This document shows positions 9,734 through 18,939 of a stretch of 64,000 nt of DNA, in pieces. Under the pieces are notes generated by a model, which worked only from the letters and a program-made list of their open reading frames with translations, did not search any database and was not told the DNA's origin. The stretch comes from Cohnella zeiphila. GTDB taxonomy: Bacteria > Bacillota > Bacilli > Paenibacillales > Paenibacillaceae. The stretch is taken from the NCBI RefSeq assembly GCF_014212055.1, contig NZ_JACJVO010000021.1, forward strand, positions 62,001-126,000. Direction: 5' to 3'. How positions within the stretch are numbered: the stretch's first letter is position 1; the number at the start of each line of letters is the position of its first letter. A program made the translations under genes and the position numbers.

Positions 9734-9851
9734 GCATCATACAGAAATAGACTAGGATCCACTCCTTTTCAATCCTGTATGATCTCCGATAGGACGGATG
9801 CGCCTTAAGACAAGGACGGTTCAGCCGTTTTGCTGGCAACGAGGAGGATCT

Positions 9852-10470
9852 GTGTCGCTGCAAATACTCATTCCGGGTCTCCTGAGCGGAGGGGAGCACT
9901 ATCCGTACGACATTAAGAAGAAGATTAAATGCCTTTGGACTATTCCGTTACGTTACGATGGAACGCTGTATTACCAGTCGACGTGCTTCGCAAAACGTGA
10001 ACTTGCAGCCGACTGCCGCCTCCCGAAGGCCGCTCTAAGTTCACCGCGTGAACTTGCAGCCGACTGTCGCCTCCCGAAGGCCGCTCTAAGTTCACCGAGT
10101 GAACTTGCAGCCGACTGCCGCTCCCTGATGGCTGCTCTAAGTTCACCGAGTGAACTTGCAGCCGACTGCTGCCCCCTGATAGCCGCTCTAAGTCGGGGAC
10201 CAGAGAAGACGATGCACAGTATGACGGACGAAAGCCGAAAAGCGCAGAGGAAAGGATTTACGACATGCTCGGGAACTCCCAAGCATTTATTCGCTGCATT
10301 CCTCGATGATGTTCCTGGACAAGGTCGGTCCACGCAAGCCGGCTTTTTTGATCGAGGAGGCGATCGGCTATTCGAATATGAGACTTGATGCTCATGGAGC
10401 GAAACGATCTTGAACAGCTCGAAATCGTCGCAGAAAAGAAGGAATTGGTCGCTCTGATCGGCGAACATGC
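9852..10470 (+). pseudogene. Decayed PadR-like regulator gene
   Basis: A good ribosome site (GAGGAGG) and a GTG start a reading frame beginning VSLQILIPGLLSGGEHYPYDIKKKIK, which matches the N-terminal winged helix of PadR-family regulators; it continues to GTLYYQS. There it runs into four 51-bp repeats, which are in frame. Past the repeats, coherent coding sequence resumes in shifted frames (MLGNSQAFIRCI; then MMFLDKVGPRKPAFLIEEAIGYSNMRLD; then MERNDLEQLEIVAEKKELVALIGEH), separated by frameshifts and stops. I infer a dead regulator gene disrupted by repeat insertion or expansion. The family call rests on the N-terminal match only. Confidence 0.6.
9997..10196 (+). repeat. Four tandem 51-bp palindromic repeats
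   Basis: Units begin at 9997, 10048, 10099 and 10150. Each starts GTGAACTTGCAGCCGACTG and ends CTCTAAGTTCAC, so GTGAACTT and AAGTTCAC form the stem of a hairpin in every unit; the last unit lacks its right end. The first two copies are nearly identical and the last two have diverged. The period of 51 keeps the frame, giving 17-residue repeats (ELAADCRLPKAALSSP). Confidence 0.9.
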
Positions 10471-10590
10471 CCGTTCCTCCGTTCCAAACGATCCGATTGG
10501 CTGCAAAAGCCGCTCGCCTATGTTCGCTTCAAGCGGCGTTCGTTCGTTTCCCCGGTTTCTTTCGCTCCGCGCCGGGACGGGAACGCTCGG

Positions 10591-10620
10591 TTGCTAGTCT
10601 TGAGGCATCTGTGCTATCAT
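10591..10620 (+). promoter_or_regulatory. Probable sigma-A promoter for the small protein/acc region
   Basis: TTGCTA - 18 bp - TATCAT, 183 bp before the start at 10803. The long leader contains no clear structure that I could recognise. Confidence 0.4.
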
Positions 10621-10802
10621 TTCTTTATTGTGGAGCGAAATACGCCCACCGGACGGATTCCCGGCGCATAGGCCCGCCCGCCCATGTCAGACGAGCGCAT
10701 TCCGGCAGGACAAGCCGGTTTTTCGCGCGGGTCCGGGTCGTTTTGAGGTCCTATCCTACTCGCCAGATTCAGTCTAAAGCCATCCATTGGGGGTACCGCT
10801 TC

Positions 10803-10991
10803 ATGTGGACGGTCATTTACATTGCGCCGACCGCGAAGATTGCGGAACGGATTCAGAAGCGTCTGACCGAGGAAGGCTTCCTCGTGCAGGTTCGCCCCAT
10901 CAACCTGACCAAGCCTCAATACGAGATATTGGTGCCGTCCGGAGAAGTGCGGGAAGTGCAGGAAGTGCTCGGCAGCATCTTGCATCCGTAA
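10803..10991 (+). CDS. Small conserved protein (62 residues) upstream of accD
   Basis: MWTVIYIAPTAKIAERIQKRL... The compact alpha/beta pattern resembles the small family of putative signal-transducing proteins with a ferredoxin-like fold, in which a short helix handles interchange between paralogues. From memory, similar proteins sit before accD in Paenibacillaceae. No catalytic motif is visible. The start is the only ATG giving this compact product; the ribosome site (GGGGGTACC region) is weak. Function unknown. Confidence 0.65.
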   Translation: MWTVIYIAPTAKIAERIQKRLTEEGFLVQVRPINLTKPQYEILVPSGEVREVQEVLGSILHP

Positions 10992-11030
10992 TCGACCCCG
11001 CCCGCCGGCAGCAGGCGAAGCCGTTACCTA

Positions 11031-11058
11031 CGACGGACCGGATTCCGTCGGGCTTTTA
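11031..11058 (+). terminator. Possible terminator before accD
   Basis: CGACGGA-ccggat-TCCGTCG followed by GGCTTTT. It would separate the 62-residue gene from accD, or attenuate read-through. Confidence 0.45.
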
Positions 11059-11167
11059 CGGTTTGCCGACGGCATGCCCTGCGCACGTCACGCCTGAACG
11101 AAGCGGACCGTTCCCGAGCTTTGCGCCCTGGTCGGACCGCCATTTTTGCGCCTTGTGAGGTGTCGCT

Positions 11168-12064
11168 GTGTTCAAAGATTTTTTTCAGAAAAAGAAATAT
11201 GCGGTCGTCCCGGCTCAGCCGAGCTCGAACGCGAACGCCGCCGAGGAGCGGCCGAAGCGCGAGATTCCGGAAGGGCTTATGAACCGTTGCCCGAAGTGCG
11301 GCAATATTCAGTTCACCAAGGAACTTGAGAAAAATTTGAAGGTTTGCTCCACGTGCGATTACCATTTTCGCCTGAACGCGCTGGAGCGCATCTCGCTTAC
11401 GGTGGACGAGGACCGGTTCGTCGAGATCGACGGGGATCTGGTGTCCAAGGACCCGCTCGGCTTTCCCGGCTATAAGAAGAAGCTCGAGCAGCAGACGGAG
11501 AACTCCGGCTTGCGCGACGCGATCGTGACCGGAGAGGCCGAGATCGGCGGATTTCCCGTCGTGATCGGCGTCATGAGCTTCGACTTTTTCACCGGAAGCA
11601 TGGGATCGGTCGTCGGCGAGAAAGTGACCCGCGCGATCGAGCACGCGGCCCGGAAGCAATTGCCGCTCATTCTGTTCTCCACGTCGGGGGGAGCCCGGAT
11701 GCAGGAGAGCATTCTCAGCCTGATGCAGATGGCCAAGACGAGCGCCGCGCTGGCGAAGTTCCAGGAAGGCGGCGGCTTGTACATCTCGGTGTTTACCGAC
11801 CCGACGACGGGCGGCGTCTCCGCGAGCTTCGCAAGCCTGGGGGACTACAATTTGGCCGAGCCCGGCGCGCTGATCGGCTTCGCCGGCCGCATCGTCATCG
11901 AGCAGACGATCCGGCAGAAGCTGCCGGACAACTTCCAGACGGCGGAGTTCAACCTGCAGCACGGCCAGCTGGACAAAGTGGTGCACCGCAAAGACATGAA
12001 GTCGTTCCTGACCAAGCTGCTCGACATGCATGCCGTGAAAGGAGTGCGAGCGGATGTCCGCTGA
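11168..12064 (+). CDS. accD: Acetyl-CoA carboxylase carboxyltransferase beta subunit
   Basis: 298 residues; GTG start after GAGGTG. An N-terminal C4 zinc ribbon (CPKCGN...CSTCDYHF) precedes the crotonase-like carboxyltransferase domain ([29 protein letters not shown]). With AccA it transfers the carboxyl group from biotin to acetyl-CoA, forming malonyl-CoA for fatty acid synthesis. It overlaps accA by 11 bp, so the two subunits are coupled and made in equal amounts. Confidence 0.97.
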   Translation: MFKDFFQKKKYAVVPAQPSSNANAAEERPKREIPEGLMNRCPKCGNIQFTKELEKNLKVCSTCDYHFRLNALERISLTVDEDRFVEIDGDLVSKDPLGFPGYKKKLEQQTENSGLRDAIVTGEAEIGGFPVVIGVMSFDFFTGSMGSVVGEKVTRAIEHAARKQLPLILFSTSGGARMQESILSLMQMAKTSAALAKFQEGGGLYISVFTDPTTGGVSASFASLGDYNLAEPGALIGFAGRIVIEQTIRQKLPDNFQTAEFNLQHGQLDKVVHRKDMKSFLTKLLDMHAVKGVRADVR

Positions 12065-13043
12065 TTTGCCTTTTGAGAAGCCGCTCGACGATCTTCGCAA
12101 AAAAATCGATCATTTGCGTCAAGTCGGCGTCGACCAGCAGATCGACTTCTCCGAGGAGCTCGCCAAGCTGGAAGAGCGTTACAAGCAGTTGGAAGACGAA
12201 ATCTACAGCCAGCTTAGCGCGGCGCAGATCATGCACGTGGCCCGTCTTCACCAGCGCCCGACTTCGCTTGATTATATTCAACTGATCTTCACCGATTTTA
12301 TCGAGCTTCACGGGGACCGGCTGTTCGGAGACGATCTCGCGATCGTCGGCGGACTCGCCAAGCTGAACGGGGTGCCGATCACGATCGTCGGACACCAGCG
12401 GGGGAAGGACACGAAGGACAACATTCAACGTTTCTTCGGCAGCCCGCATCCGGAAGGATTCCGCAAAGCGCTTCGGCTCATGCAGCAAGCGAGCAAGTTC
12501 GGCCGTCCGATCGTCACGTTCATCGACACGAAGGGCGCTTATCCCGGCGATACCGCCGAAGCGCGCGGGCAATCCGAGGCGATCGCCCGCAACCTTCGCG
12601 AGATGGCGCTGCTTCGCGTGCCGGTCGTCTGCGTCGTCATCGGCGAGGGCGGCAGCGGCGGGGCGCTCGCACTCGGCGTGGGCAATCGCGTGCTGATGCT
12701 GGAGAACGCGATCTACTCCGTGATCTCCCCGAACGGCGCCGCGTCGATTCTGTGGAAGGACGCCTCCAAGGCCGATGTGGCCGCCGAGGCGATGAAGATT
12801 ACCGCCCGCGACCTGAAGGGATTCGGGATTATCGAGGAGATCATCCCCGAGCCGAAGGGCGGCGCGCACCGCGATCCGGCCGCTCAGGCGGAGTCGATCC
12901 GGGAGGCACTTTGGCGCCATTTGCAGGAGCTGTCGGCCATGTCGCCGGAGCAGCTGATCGACGACCGTTACGAGAAGTTCCGCCGGATCGGCGAGTTCGA
13001 CGTCGCGAAGACGGAAGAAATCCGGACCGCCGCCGTCGAATGA
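12054..13043 (+). CDS. accA: Acetyl-CoA carboxylase carboxyltransferase alpha subunit
   Basis: 329 residues with the full AccA fold: N-terminal helical region, then FVDT-like and [26 protein letters not shown], the oxyanion/biotin-binding segment. It starts inside the accD end and completes the alpha2beta2 carboxyltransferase. A 127-bp gap leads to pyk. In B. subtilis and many relatives pfkA occupies this position. Confidence 0.97.
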   Translation: MSADLPFEKPLDDLRKKIDHLRQVGVDQQIDFSEELAKLEERYKQLEDEIYSQLSAAQIMHVARLHQRPTSLDYIQLIFTDFIELHGDRLFGDDLAIVGGLAKLNGVPITIVGHQRGKDTKDNIQRFFGSPHPEGFRKALRLMQQASKFGRPIVTFIDTKGAYPGDTAEARGQSEAIARNLREMALLRVPVVCVVIGEGGSGGALALGVGNRVLMLENAIYSVISPNGAASILWKDASKADVAAEAMKITARDLKGFGIIEEIIPEPKGGAHRDPAAQAESIREALWRHLQELSAMSPEQLIDDRYEKFRRIGEFDVAKTEEIRTAAVE

Positions 13044-13170
13044 CGCGGCCGCCTGCACCCAATCTTTGTTGATCTTCCCCGAAGTCCTCCGCGTCGTCCG
13101 TCGGCGCGAAGGCTCGGGTTTTATCAAGTTATGCACGTTACGCAAGCAAAAAACGGAGGAAAGAGAAATC

Positions 13171-14925
13171 ATGCGCAAAACAAAAATCGTCTGCACCATC
13201 GGCCCCGCTAGCGAATCTTTGGAGAATACCAAAAAGCTGATCCAATCCGGCATGAACGTCGCCCGGCTGAACTTCTCCCACGGCGACTACGAGGAGCACG
13301 GCAACCGGATCAAGACCATCCGCCAAGCCAGCAAGGAGCTCGGCAAGACGGTTGCGATTCTGCTCGACACGAAAGGTCCGGAGATTCGGCTCGGCAAGCT
13401 GAAGGAAGAACCGATCGAACTGGTACAGGGCGAGACGATTACGCTGACGACGGAAGAAATTTTAGGCGATCTTCATCGGATTCCGATCACATACAAGGAG
13501 CTGCCGGGCGACGTCCACGTCGGTTCGACGATCCTGATCGACGACGGCCTGATCGGGCTCACGGTACTGGAAATCCAGGGCACCGAGATCAAGTGCGAGA
13601 TCGTCAACAGCGGCCAAATCAAGAGCAAGAAAGGCGTCAACGTGCCGGGAGTCGCCATCTCCATGCCCGGGATTACGGAGAAGGACGCAGCCGACATCCG
13701 CTTCGGCATCGAGCAGAACGTCGATTTCATCGCGGCTTCCTTCGTTCGCCGCGCCAGCGACGTGCTTGAGATCCGCGAGCTGCTTGAGCGCTACAACGGC
13801 CGCCACATTCAAATTATCTCGAAGATCGAGAACCAGCAGGGCGTCGACAACCTGGACGAGATCCTGGAAGTGTCCGACGGCCTGATGGTCGCGCGCGGCG
13901 ACCTCGGCGTCGAGATTCCGGCCGAGGAAGTGCCGCTCGTTCAGAAGTCGATGATCGAGAAGTGCAACCGCGCCGGCAAGCCGGTCATCACCGCTACGCA
14001 GATGCTCGATTCCATGCAGCGCAACCCGCGCCCGACGCGCGCGGAAGCGTCCGACGTGGCGAACGCCATCTTCGACGGCACCGACGCGATCATGCTGTCC
14101 GGCGAGACCGCCGCGGGCAAGTATCCGTCCGAATCGGTGCAGACGATGGCAGCCATCGCCCTGCGCGCCGAGTCGGCTCTTCACTATCGCGAGATTTTCC
14201 AGAAGCAAGCCAACGCCCAGCAGACGACCGTCACCGAAGCGATCAGCCAAGCCGTCGCCAACTCGGCGCTCGACCTGGATGCCGGCGCGATCATTACGTC
14301 CACGGAGAGCGGCTATACGGCCCGCATGGTATCCAAATACCGTCCAAAATCGCCGATCGTCGCCGTAACGCCGGAAGAGCAAGTGCTGCGCCGCCTGCAG
14401 CTGATCTGGGGCGTCACGCCGGTGCAAGGAACGCTTGCCGGCTCGACCGACGAGATGTTCGACATTGCGGTTGAAGGCGCGCTGAAGTCCGGCATCGTTC
14501 ATTTGGGCGACACGGTTATCATCACGGCGGGCGTTCCGGTCGGCCGGTCCGGCACGACGAACCTGATCAAGATCCACCACATCGGCGAACTGATCGCCAA
14601 GGGCCAAGGGATCGGCTCGCTGAGCGCCACCGGCAAAGTCGTCATCGCCCGCACGCCGGAAGAAGCGGCGCGCAAAATGACGGAAGGCGCGATTCTGGTC
14701 GCTCCGTCGACGGACAAGGAGTATATGCCGGCATTCGAGAAGGCGGCCGGCGTCATTACCGAATGCGGCGGCATTACCTGCCACGCCGCCGTCGTCGGCC
14801 TCAACCTGGGCATTCCGGTCATCGTCGGCGTCGAGAACGCGCTCGGCTTGCTCTCGGACGGCAAGGAAATTACGCTGTATGCGGAGAAGGGCGTCATCTA
14901 CTCCGGACAAGCCAAAGTTTTGTAA
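13171..14925 (+). CDS. pyk: Pyruvate kinase
   Basis: 584 residues: a TIM-barrel pyruvate kinase ([16 protein letters not shown]; the [12 protein letters not shown] substrate loop; ATQMLDSM) with the extra C-terminal PEP-utiliser-like domain of Bacillus-type enzymes ([23 protein letters not shown]). It makes pyruvate and ATP from PEP and ADP. The start at 13171 follows ACGGAGGA and matches the canonical N-terminus; an upstream in-frame extension has no ribosome site. Confidence 0.97.
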   Translation: MRKTKIVCTIGPASESLENTKKLIQSGMNVARLNFSHGDYEEHGNRIKTIRQASKELGKTVAILLDTKGPEIRLGKLKEEPIELVQGETITLTTEEILGDLHRIPITYKELPGDVHVGSTILIDDGLIGLTVLEIQGTEIKCEIVNSGQIKSKKGVNVPGVAISMPGITEKDAADIRFGIEQNVDFIAASFVRRASDVLEIRELLERYNGRHIQIISKIENQQGVDNLDEILEVSDGLMVARGDLGVEIPAEEVPLVQKSMIEKCNRAGKPVITATQMLDSMQRNPRPTRAEASDVANAIFDGTDAIMLSGETAAGKYPSESVQTMAAIALRAESALHYREIFQKQANAQQTTVTEAISQAVANSALDLDAGAIITSTESGYTARMVSKYRPKSPIVAVTPEEQVLRRLQLIWGVTPVQGTLAGSTDEMFDIAVEGALKSGIVHLGDTVIITAGVPVGRSGTTNLIKIHHIGELIAKGQGIGSLSATGKVVIARTPEEAARKMTEGAILVAPSTDKEYMPAFEKAAGVITECGGITCHAAVVGLNLGIPVIVGVENALGLLSDGKEITLYAEKGVIYSGQAKVL

Positions 14926-14956
14926 GCCCGAGCAAGGGCGTTTCTTAAAGAAATTC

Positions 14957-14997
14957 GGAGAAGTAGCGGCGAGCGGTTGCCGCTATTTCTCTTTTTC
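14957..14997 (+). terminator. Terminator after pyk
   Basis: GAGAAGTAGCGGC-gagcggtt-GCCGCTATTTCTC followed by TTTTT. One mismatch in a 13-bp stem. Confidence 0.9.
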
Positions 14998-15040
14998 ATC
15001 GGTAGGAGAAAATCGGGTATCATGAAGGGAGATCGAGACG

Positions 15041-15520
15041 ATGGGAGACTGGTTCCTGTTCCCGCTTCGCGTCCGCTATCAGGAGACCGACAAGATGGCG
15101 GTCGTTTATCATACGAATTACATTACCTGGTTCGAGATCGGCCGGACGGAGTGGATCCGCCAAGCGGGCTTTTCCTACCGGGATATCGAGGAGCGCGGGC
15201 TGCTGCTGCCCGTGGTCAACGTGGAAGCTTCTTACGCCCAACCGGCGCGTTATGACGATTGGGTAACGGTCTGCACCCGGGTCGCTCAGCTGTCGAAGGT
15301 GCGCATTCAGTTCGAGTACCGGGTCGTGCGAAAGGAAGAGGCGGGAATCGAAACTCCCGCGCCTTCGTACTCGTCGGAGCTGCCCGAAGGTACGCTGCTG
15401 GCCAGCGGAAGTACGACGCACGGGTGGATCAACGAGAAGTGGAAGGTCGTCGGGCTGGACCGGGCGGCGCCCGACATTTACGACGTGCTGCGCAGCCGGG
15501 CGGGACTGACGCCGGACTGA
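15041..15520 (+). CDS. Acyl-CoA thioesterase, YbgC/FadM-like hot-dog protein
   Basis: 159 residues with the 4HBT signature: RYQETDKMAVVYHTNYITWFEIGRTEW, in which the Asp after ETD-x3-V-Y-H is the catalytic site of this family. It hydrolyses short or aromatic acyl-CoA esters; the physiological substrate is not evident. The C-terminal part (residues ~95-140) has an insertion rich in Glu/Ser compared with the usual ~135-residue enzymes. It lies downstream of the pyk terminator with its own ribosome site (AAGGGAG). Confidence 0.85.
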   Translation: MGDWFLFPLRVRYQETDKMAVVYHTNYITWFEIGRTEWIRQAGFSYRDIEERGLLLPVVNVEASYAQPARYDDWVTVCTRVAQLSKVRIQFEYRVVRKEEAGIETPAPSYSSELPEGTLLASGSTTHGWINEKWKVVGLDRAAPDIYDVLRSRAGLTPD

Positions 15521-15607
15521 ACCGCAAAGAACGCGGCGGCGGGCGAAACTTTGTCGCGCCGACCCACGTAGTAACGGATCATAAGAAGGAGAAGGGGGAG
15601 GTTGGCC

Positions 15608-16015
15608 ATGCTCATTCGCAAAGCGGGGTTGTGGTTCTTGATCGCCATCGCGGCGGAACTGGCGGGAATCGTCGTCATGAGCAGCTGGATCGGCGGCGGA
15701 GCGACGTTCGGGCTGCTGCTGCTCGGCGCGGTGATCGGTGCTTGGCTCCTGCAGAGCGAGGGGCGCAAGGCGTGGCAGGAAGCCGGACGGCTGATGCGCG
15801 AGGGCCAGCCTCCGGGGCATGCCGTCCTGAACGGGCTGTGCGTGATGGCGGGCGGCATTCTGCTGATCGTCCCCGGCTTCCTGTCGGACATTGTCGGCCT
15901 TACGCTGCTTCTTCCGTTCACGCGTCCCCTGTACCGGGCCTGGATGTTCCTCTGGCTGGAACGGAGGTTCCGGTCCGGCTCGATTCGCGTGTTCCGCGGT
16001 CCGTTCGGGAGGTGA
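15608..16015 (+). CDS. fxsA: FxsA-family membrane protein
   Basis: 135 residues with three or four hydrophobic helices and the FxsA core (IGAWLLQSEGRKAWQEA; VMAGGILLIVPGFLSDIVGLTLLLPFTR). In E. coli FxsA modulates exclusion of phage T7 by the F plasmid; in Firmicutes (YtzA) the role is unknown. The ATG at 15608 is preferred over the TTG six bases earlier because the GGGGGAGG site is spaced correctly only for the ATG. Confidence 0.85.
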   Translation: MLIRKAGLWFLIAIAAELAGIVVMSSWIGGGATFGLLLLGAVIGAWLLQSEGRKAWQEAGRLMREGQPPGHAVLNGLCVMAGGILLIVPGFLSDIVGLTLLLPFTRPLYRAWMFLWLERRFRSGSIRVFRGPFGR

Positions 16016-16022
16016 CGGCGCC

Positions 16023-16274
16023 GTGAGAATCCGCCTGTTCCGTTGGACGACCCGCGTAGGCGTATGGATTCAGCGCGCCCAATACGCGCTGATCGGCCTG
16101 ATCCTGCTCGGCGCCCTCGATTACTTCGCCGCCTACGATCTGCTCATCGCCTTGTTCGGCACGTTGGGTCCGGGCGTCGCCCCGCTGGTGTTGATCGTGG
16201 TTCTGTTCCTCCTCTATAAAGGCTATCGCCGCTCTCGCCGGACCCGCCGCGGCGGCGACGATCCGTCCCGTTGA
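16023..16274 (+). CDS. Small membrane protein of unknown function
   Basis: 83 residues from a GTG start after GGGAGGTG. Two hydrophobic helices (YALIGLILLGALDYFAAYDLLIALFG; VAPLVLIVVLFLLYKGY) and a strongly basic tail (RRSRRTRRGG). It begins 7 bp after fxsA, so it is probably co-transcribed. No family recognised. Confidence 0.6.
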   Translation: MRIRLFRWTTRVGVWIQRAQYALIGLILLGALDYFAAYDLLIALFGTLGPGVAPLVLIVVLFLLYKGYRRSRRTRRGGDDPSR

Positions 16275-16331
16275 ATGCAGCCCGTTCGAATTCGGTTCTT
16301 TTCTCCCCCGGAAGATCAATTCCCATCGTAT

Positions 16332-16385
16332 TTTACATTCCGTTAACATTACAAATACATTCCTCTTACCCGGATCCCACATAAT
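16332..16385 (+). promoter_or_regulatory. PhoP-dependent promoter of ppk
   Basis: Four hexamers on an exact 11-bp grid: TTTACA (16332), TTAACA (16343), AATACA (16354), CTTACC (16365). A 9-bp gap then leads to the -10 CATAAT (16380). This matches the TT(A/T/C)ACA repeats bound by PhoP~P in Bacillus. Confidence 0.85.
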
Positions 16386-16431
16386 CAAGGGACAAGGCCG
16401 TCGAACAGAGGCGGCTCCGGGGGGATCAGGG

Positions 16432-18513
16432 ATGACGGTGTCGAAACATTACATCAATCGCGATTTAAGCTGGCTCGAGTTCAACCTGCGGGTGCTGGAG
16501 GAAGCCGAGGATGCGACGACGCCTTTGCTGGAGCGGCTTCTGTTCCTGTCGATCGTGTCGAGCAACCTGGACGAATTCATGAGCGTGCGCGTCGCCGGCT
16601 TGAAAGACCAACTGAGGGCCGGTTACCACAACAGCGATTTTACCGGCTATACGCCGAGAGGCCTGCTTCGGAGAATCATGAAGCGCTCCGGCCTGATGGT
16701 GAGAAGACAGTACAAAGCGTATCGCGAGCTTATGCGCTCGCTCTCCCGCGAAGGGGCGGCCATCGTCTCCTATGCCGATCTGAACGAAGAGCAGGCGAAG
16801 GAGATGACCGAATACTTCCAGGAGATCGTCTATCCCGTCCTTACGCCGATGGCCGTGGACAGCAGCCGGCCGTTCCCCCTCGTTCACAGCAAGGAGATTT
16901 ATTTGGCCGTCGTTCTCCATCCCAGTCTGGGCGACGCCAAGCTCGAAGGACCGTCGTTCTGCGCGATCGTGCAGGTGCCGTCGATTCTTCCCCGCACGAT
17001 CCGGGTCACCGGCCGCAAAAACTCGCGGAAACAAACGTATATCCTGCTCGAGGATCTGATCCGGGAGCAGATCGGCCAGCTGTTCAGCGGGTATTCGACC
17101 GAAGCCGTCCATGCGTTCCGGCTGACCCGCAATTCGGATTTGTCGCTTAACGAGGAAGGGACGGAAGATCTGCTGCAGGAGATCGAGAAGGAACTGCGCA
17201 GGCGCCGCAGAGGGTTCCCCGTCCGTCTGGAGATCGAGAAGGGGATGCACGAGCACGCCCGGGAGCTGCTGATGGAGGAGCTGGACATTCAGGAGGACTG
17301 GCTCGAGATCGACGGACCGCTCGACCTGAGCTTCCTGTCCAAGTTCGCCGCCTCGCTGCCGAACGCCGACCATCTGCGCTACAAGCCGATCGATCCGGTC
17401 TATCCTCCGGAGTTCGAAGAGGCGGACGAGCTGATGAGCGTGCTGCGGGAAAAGGACGTTCTCGTCTACCATCCTTACGAATCGTTCGAAGCGGTAAACG
17501 ACTTCATCTGCGAAGCGGCGGAGGATCCCGACGTGCTGGCGATCAAGATGACGCTGTACCGGGTCAGCGGCCAGTCCGTGCTCGTGCAGGCGCTTGTCCG
17601 CGCGGCGGAGTCGGGCAAGCAGGTCACCGTCGTGGTCGAGCTGAAGGCGCGATTCGACGAAGAGCGCAACATCGCTTGGGCGAGGCAGCTGGAGAAGGCG
17701 GGCTGCCACGTCGTCTACGGACTGGTCGGGTTGAAGACCCACGCCAAGATCACGCTGGTCGTCCGCCGGGAGCAGAACGAGCTGAGGCGGTACGTTCACG
17801 TCGGAACGGGCAACTATAACGAGAACACGGCGCGACTGTATACCGACGCCGGGCTGTTCACCTGCCATCCGGACATCGGAGCCGACGCATCCGCGCTGTT
17901 CAACGAGATGACGGGCTATTCGACGCCGCACGACTGGCGCTCCTTCGCGGTCGCTCCGGCCGGGCTGAAGCCCAAGCTGTTCGACCTGATCGACCGGGAG
18001 ATTGCCCACGCGAAAGAAGGGCGTCCGGCCGGCATCGTCGCGAAGATGAACTCCCTCTCCAACCAGTCGATGATCGACAAGCTGTACGAGGCTTCGCAGG
18101 CCGGGGTCTCGATCGACCTGATCGTCCGCGGCGTATGCTGCCTGCGGCCGGGCGTTGAGGGGCTGAGCGAGAACATCCGCGTGATCAGCATCGTCGACCG
18201 CTACCTGGAGCACTCGCGCATCCTGGCGGTGTCCGGGGGAGGGGAAGAAGAAGTCTACATCTCCAGCGCCGACTGGATGACGCGCAACTTGAGCCGGCGG
18301 GTCGAGCTGCTCTGCCCGGTATACGACCCCTCCCTGCGGCAGATGCTGTTGAACCTGCTGCGGACGAACGTTCGGGACAACGTCAAAGCCCGCTTGCTGC
18401 AGCCGTCCGGCAGCTATGTTCGGGTGGAAAACGGCGAGCTTCCGCTGCGCAGCCAATTCGTCGCGGCCGACATTCCGCTCTGGAAGACGGTGGCCGCTTC
18501 CGCCTCGGATTGA
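16432..18513 (+). CDS. ppk: Polyphosphate kinase (PPK1)
   Basis: 693 residues, full-length PPK1. The N-terminus HYINRDLSWLEFNLRVLEEA is canonical. The phospholipase-D-like catalytic half contains THAKITLVVRRE, whose His is autophosphorylated in this family, and HVGTGNYNENTARLYTD. It reversibly polymerises ATP gamma-phosphate into polyphosphate. Its PhoP promoter predicts induction under phosphate limitation. The counter-acting exopolyphosphatase is encoded convergently 430 bp downstream. Confidence 0.97.
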   Translation: MTVSKHYINRDLSWLEFNLRVLEEAEDATTPLLERLLFLSIVSSNLDEFMSVRVAGLKDQLRAGYHNSDFTGYTPRGLLRRIMKRSGLMVRRQYKAYRELMRSLSREGAAIVSYADLNEEQAKEMTEYFQEIVYPVLTPMAVDSSRPFPLVHSKEIYLAVVLHPSLGDAKLEGPSFCAIVQVPSILPRTIRVTGRKNSRKQTYILLEDLIREQIGQLFSGYSTEAVHAFRLTRNSDLSLNEEGTEDLLQEIEKELRRRRRGFPVRLEIEKGMHEHARELLMEELDIQEDWLEIDGPLDLSFLSKFAASLPNADHLRYKPIDPVYPPEFEEADELMSVLREKDVLVYHPYESFEAVNDFICEAAEDPDVLAIKMTLYRVSGQSVLVQALVRAAESGKQVTVVVELKARFDEERNIAWARQLEKAGCHVVYGLVGLKTHAKITLVVRREQNELRRYVHVGTGNYNENTARLYTDAGLFTCHPDIGADASALFNEMTGYSTPHDWRSFAVAPAGLKPKLFDLIDREIAHAKEGRPAGIVAKMNSLSNQSMIDKLYEASQAGVSIDLIVRGVCCLRPGVEGLSENIRVISIVDRYLEHSRILAVSGGGEEEVYISSADWMTRNLSRRVELLCPVYDPSLRQMLLNLLRTNVRDNVKARLLQPSGSYVRVENGELPLRSQFVAADIPLWKTVAASASD

Positions 18514-18528
18514 GGGTCGACGCCGAAG

Positions 18529-18549
18529 CCCGCTTTGCGGGGATATTTT
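18529..18549 (+). terminator. Weak terminator after ppk
   Basis: CCCGC-ttt-GCGGG then GATATTTT. The T-tract merges into the first PhoP hexamer of the next promoter. Confidence 0.4.
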
Positions 18550-18601
18550 ACACAATTTTTAAGCTTCTTCGCATCTGATCTTAACAATTGCCGCATATGA
18601 T
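18547..18601 (+). promoter_or_regulatory. Probable PhoP-dependent promoter of the 53-codon gene
   Basis: TTTACA (18547), TTTAAG (18558), a degenerate third position, then TTAACA (18581), a 9-bp gap and -10 TATGAT (18596). The module is one base longer than the five 54-bp modules elsewhere, so confidence is lower. Confidence 0.6.
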
Positions 18602-18638
18602 GAATATATCGACAATTGAAGAAGGAGGAAGCGACTGA

Positions 18639-18800
18639 ATGATCGTATTCGACGTCATCGTCGACGGCAGCGTCAAAGAGACGATTCGGCCGAAGACGCA
18701 AAAGCTGAGAGAAATCCACGATTTTCTGAACGAGCAGATGAAGCTGCTTAGCCGAAAGTACGGCTACGGCGTGTTCGTCAAAAGAAGAATGATCTACTAG
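18639..18800 (+). CDS. Small protein of 53 residues, putative Pho-regulon member
   Basis: ATG after an excellent GAAGGAGG. The product begins MIVFDVIVDGSVKETIRPK and ends GVFVKRRMIY. It is basic and soluble, with no signal or membrane helix. A predicted beta-hairpin is followed by an amphipathic helix (KLREIHDFLNEQMKLL). It has its own likely PhoP promoter and its own strong terminator, so it is a discrete gene. I know no family. Its location between ppk and ppx suggests a role in polyphosphate or phosphate physiology. Confidence 0.65.
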   Translation: MIVFDVIVDGSVKETIRPKTQKLREIHDFLNEQMKLLSRKYGYGVFVKRRMIY

Positions 18801-18804
18801 CCGA

Positions 18805-18838
18805 ACAAGGTGCCTGATGACAAGCACCTTGTTTTTTT
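18805..18838 (+). terminator. Terminator after the 53-codon gene
   Basis: ACAAGGTG-cctgatgacaag-CACCTTGT followed by seven T. On the other strand the A-rich left side is too short to serve ppx well. Confidence 0.85.
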
Positions 18839-18939
18839 ATGTCGCTTGGGATCGCCGAAGCGACCGGCCGGGGGATGCCCCTCCGGAGTTTCCGCCGAAA
18901 GGGGGGAGAAGCGCCTGCGGCGCCGTAAAGCGGGATGGC

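Noticed and set aside
10000-10200. The 51-bp repeats as a CRISPR array
   Set aside because: The units are contiguous tandem copies with no unique spacers, and no cas genes are nearby.
9798-10388. 196-codon open frame through the 51-bp repeats as an intact repeat protein
   Set aside because: The N-terminal part matches a PadR winged helix cut short, and the rest of that gene continues in other frames, so a pseudogene fits better.
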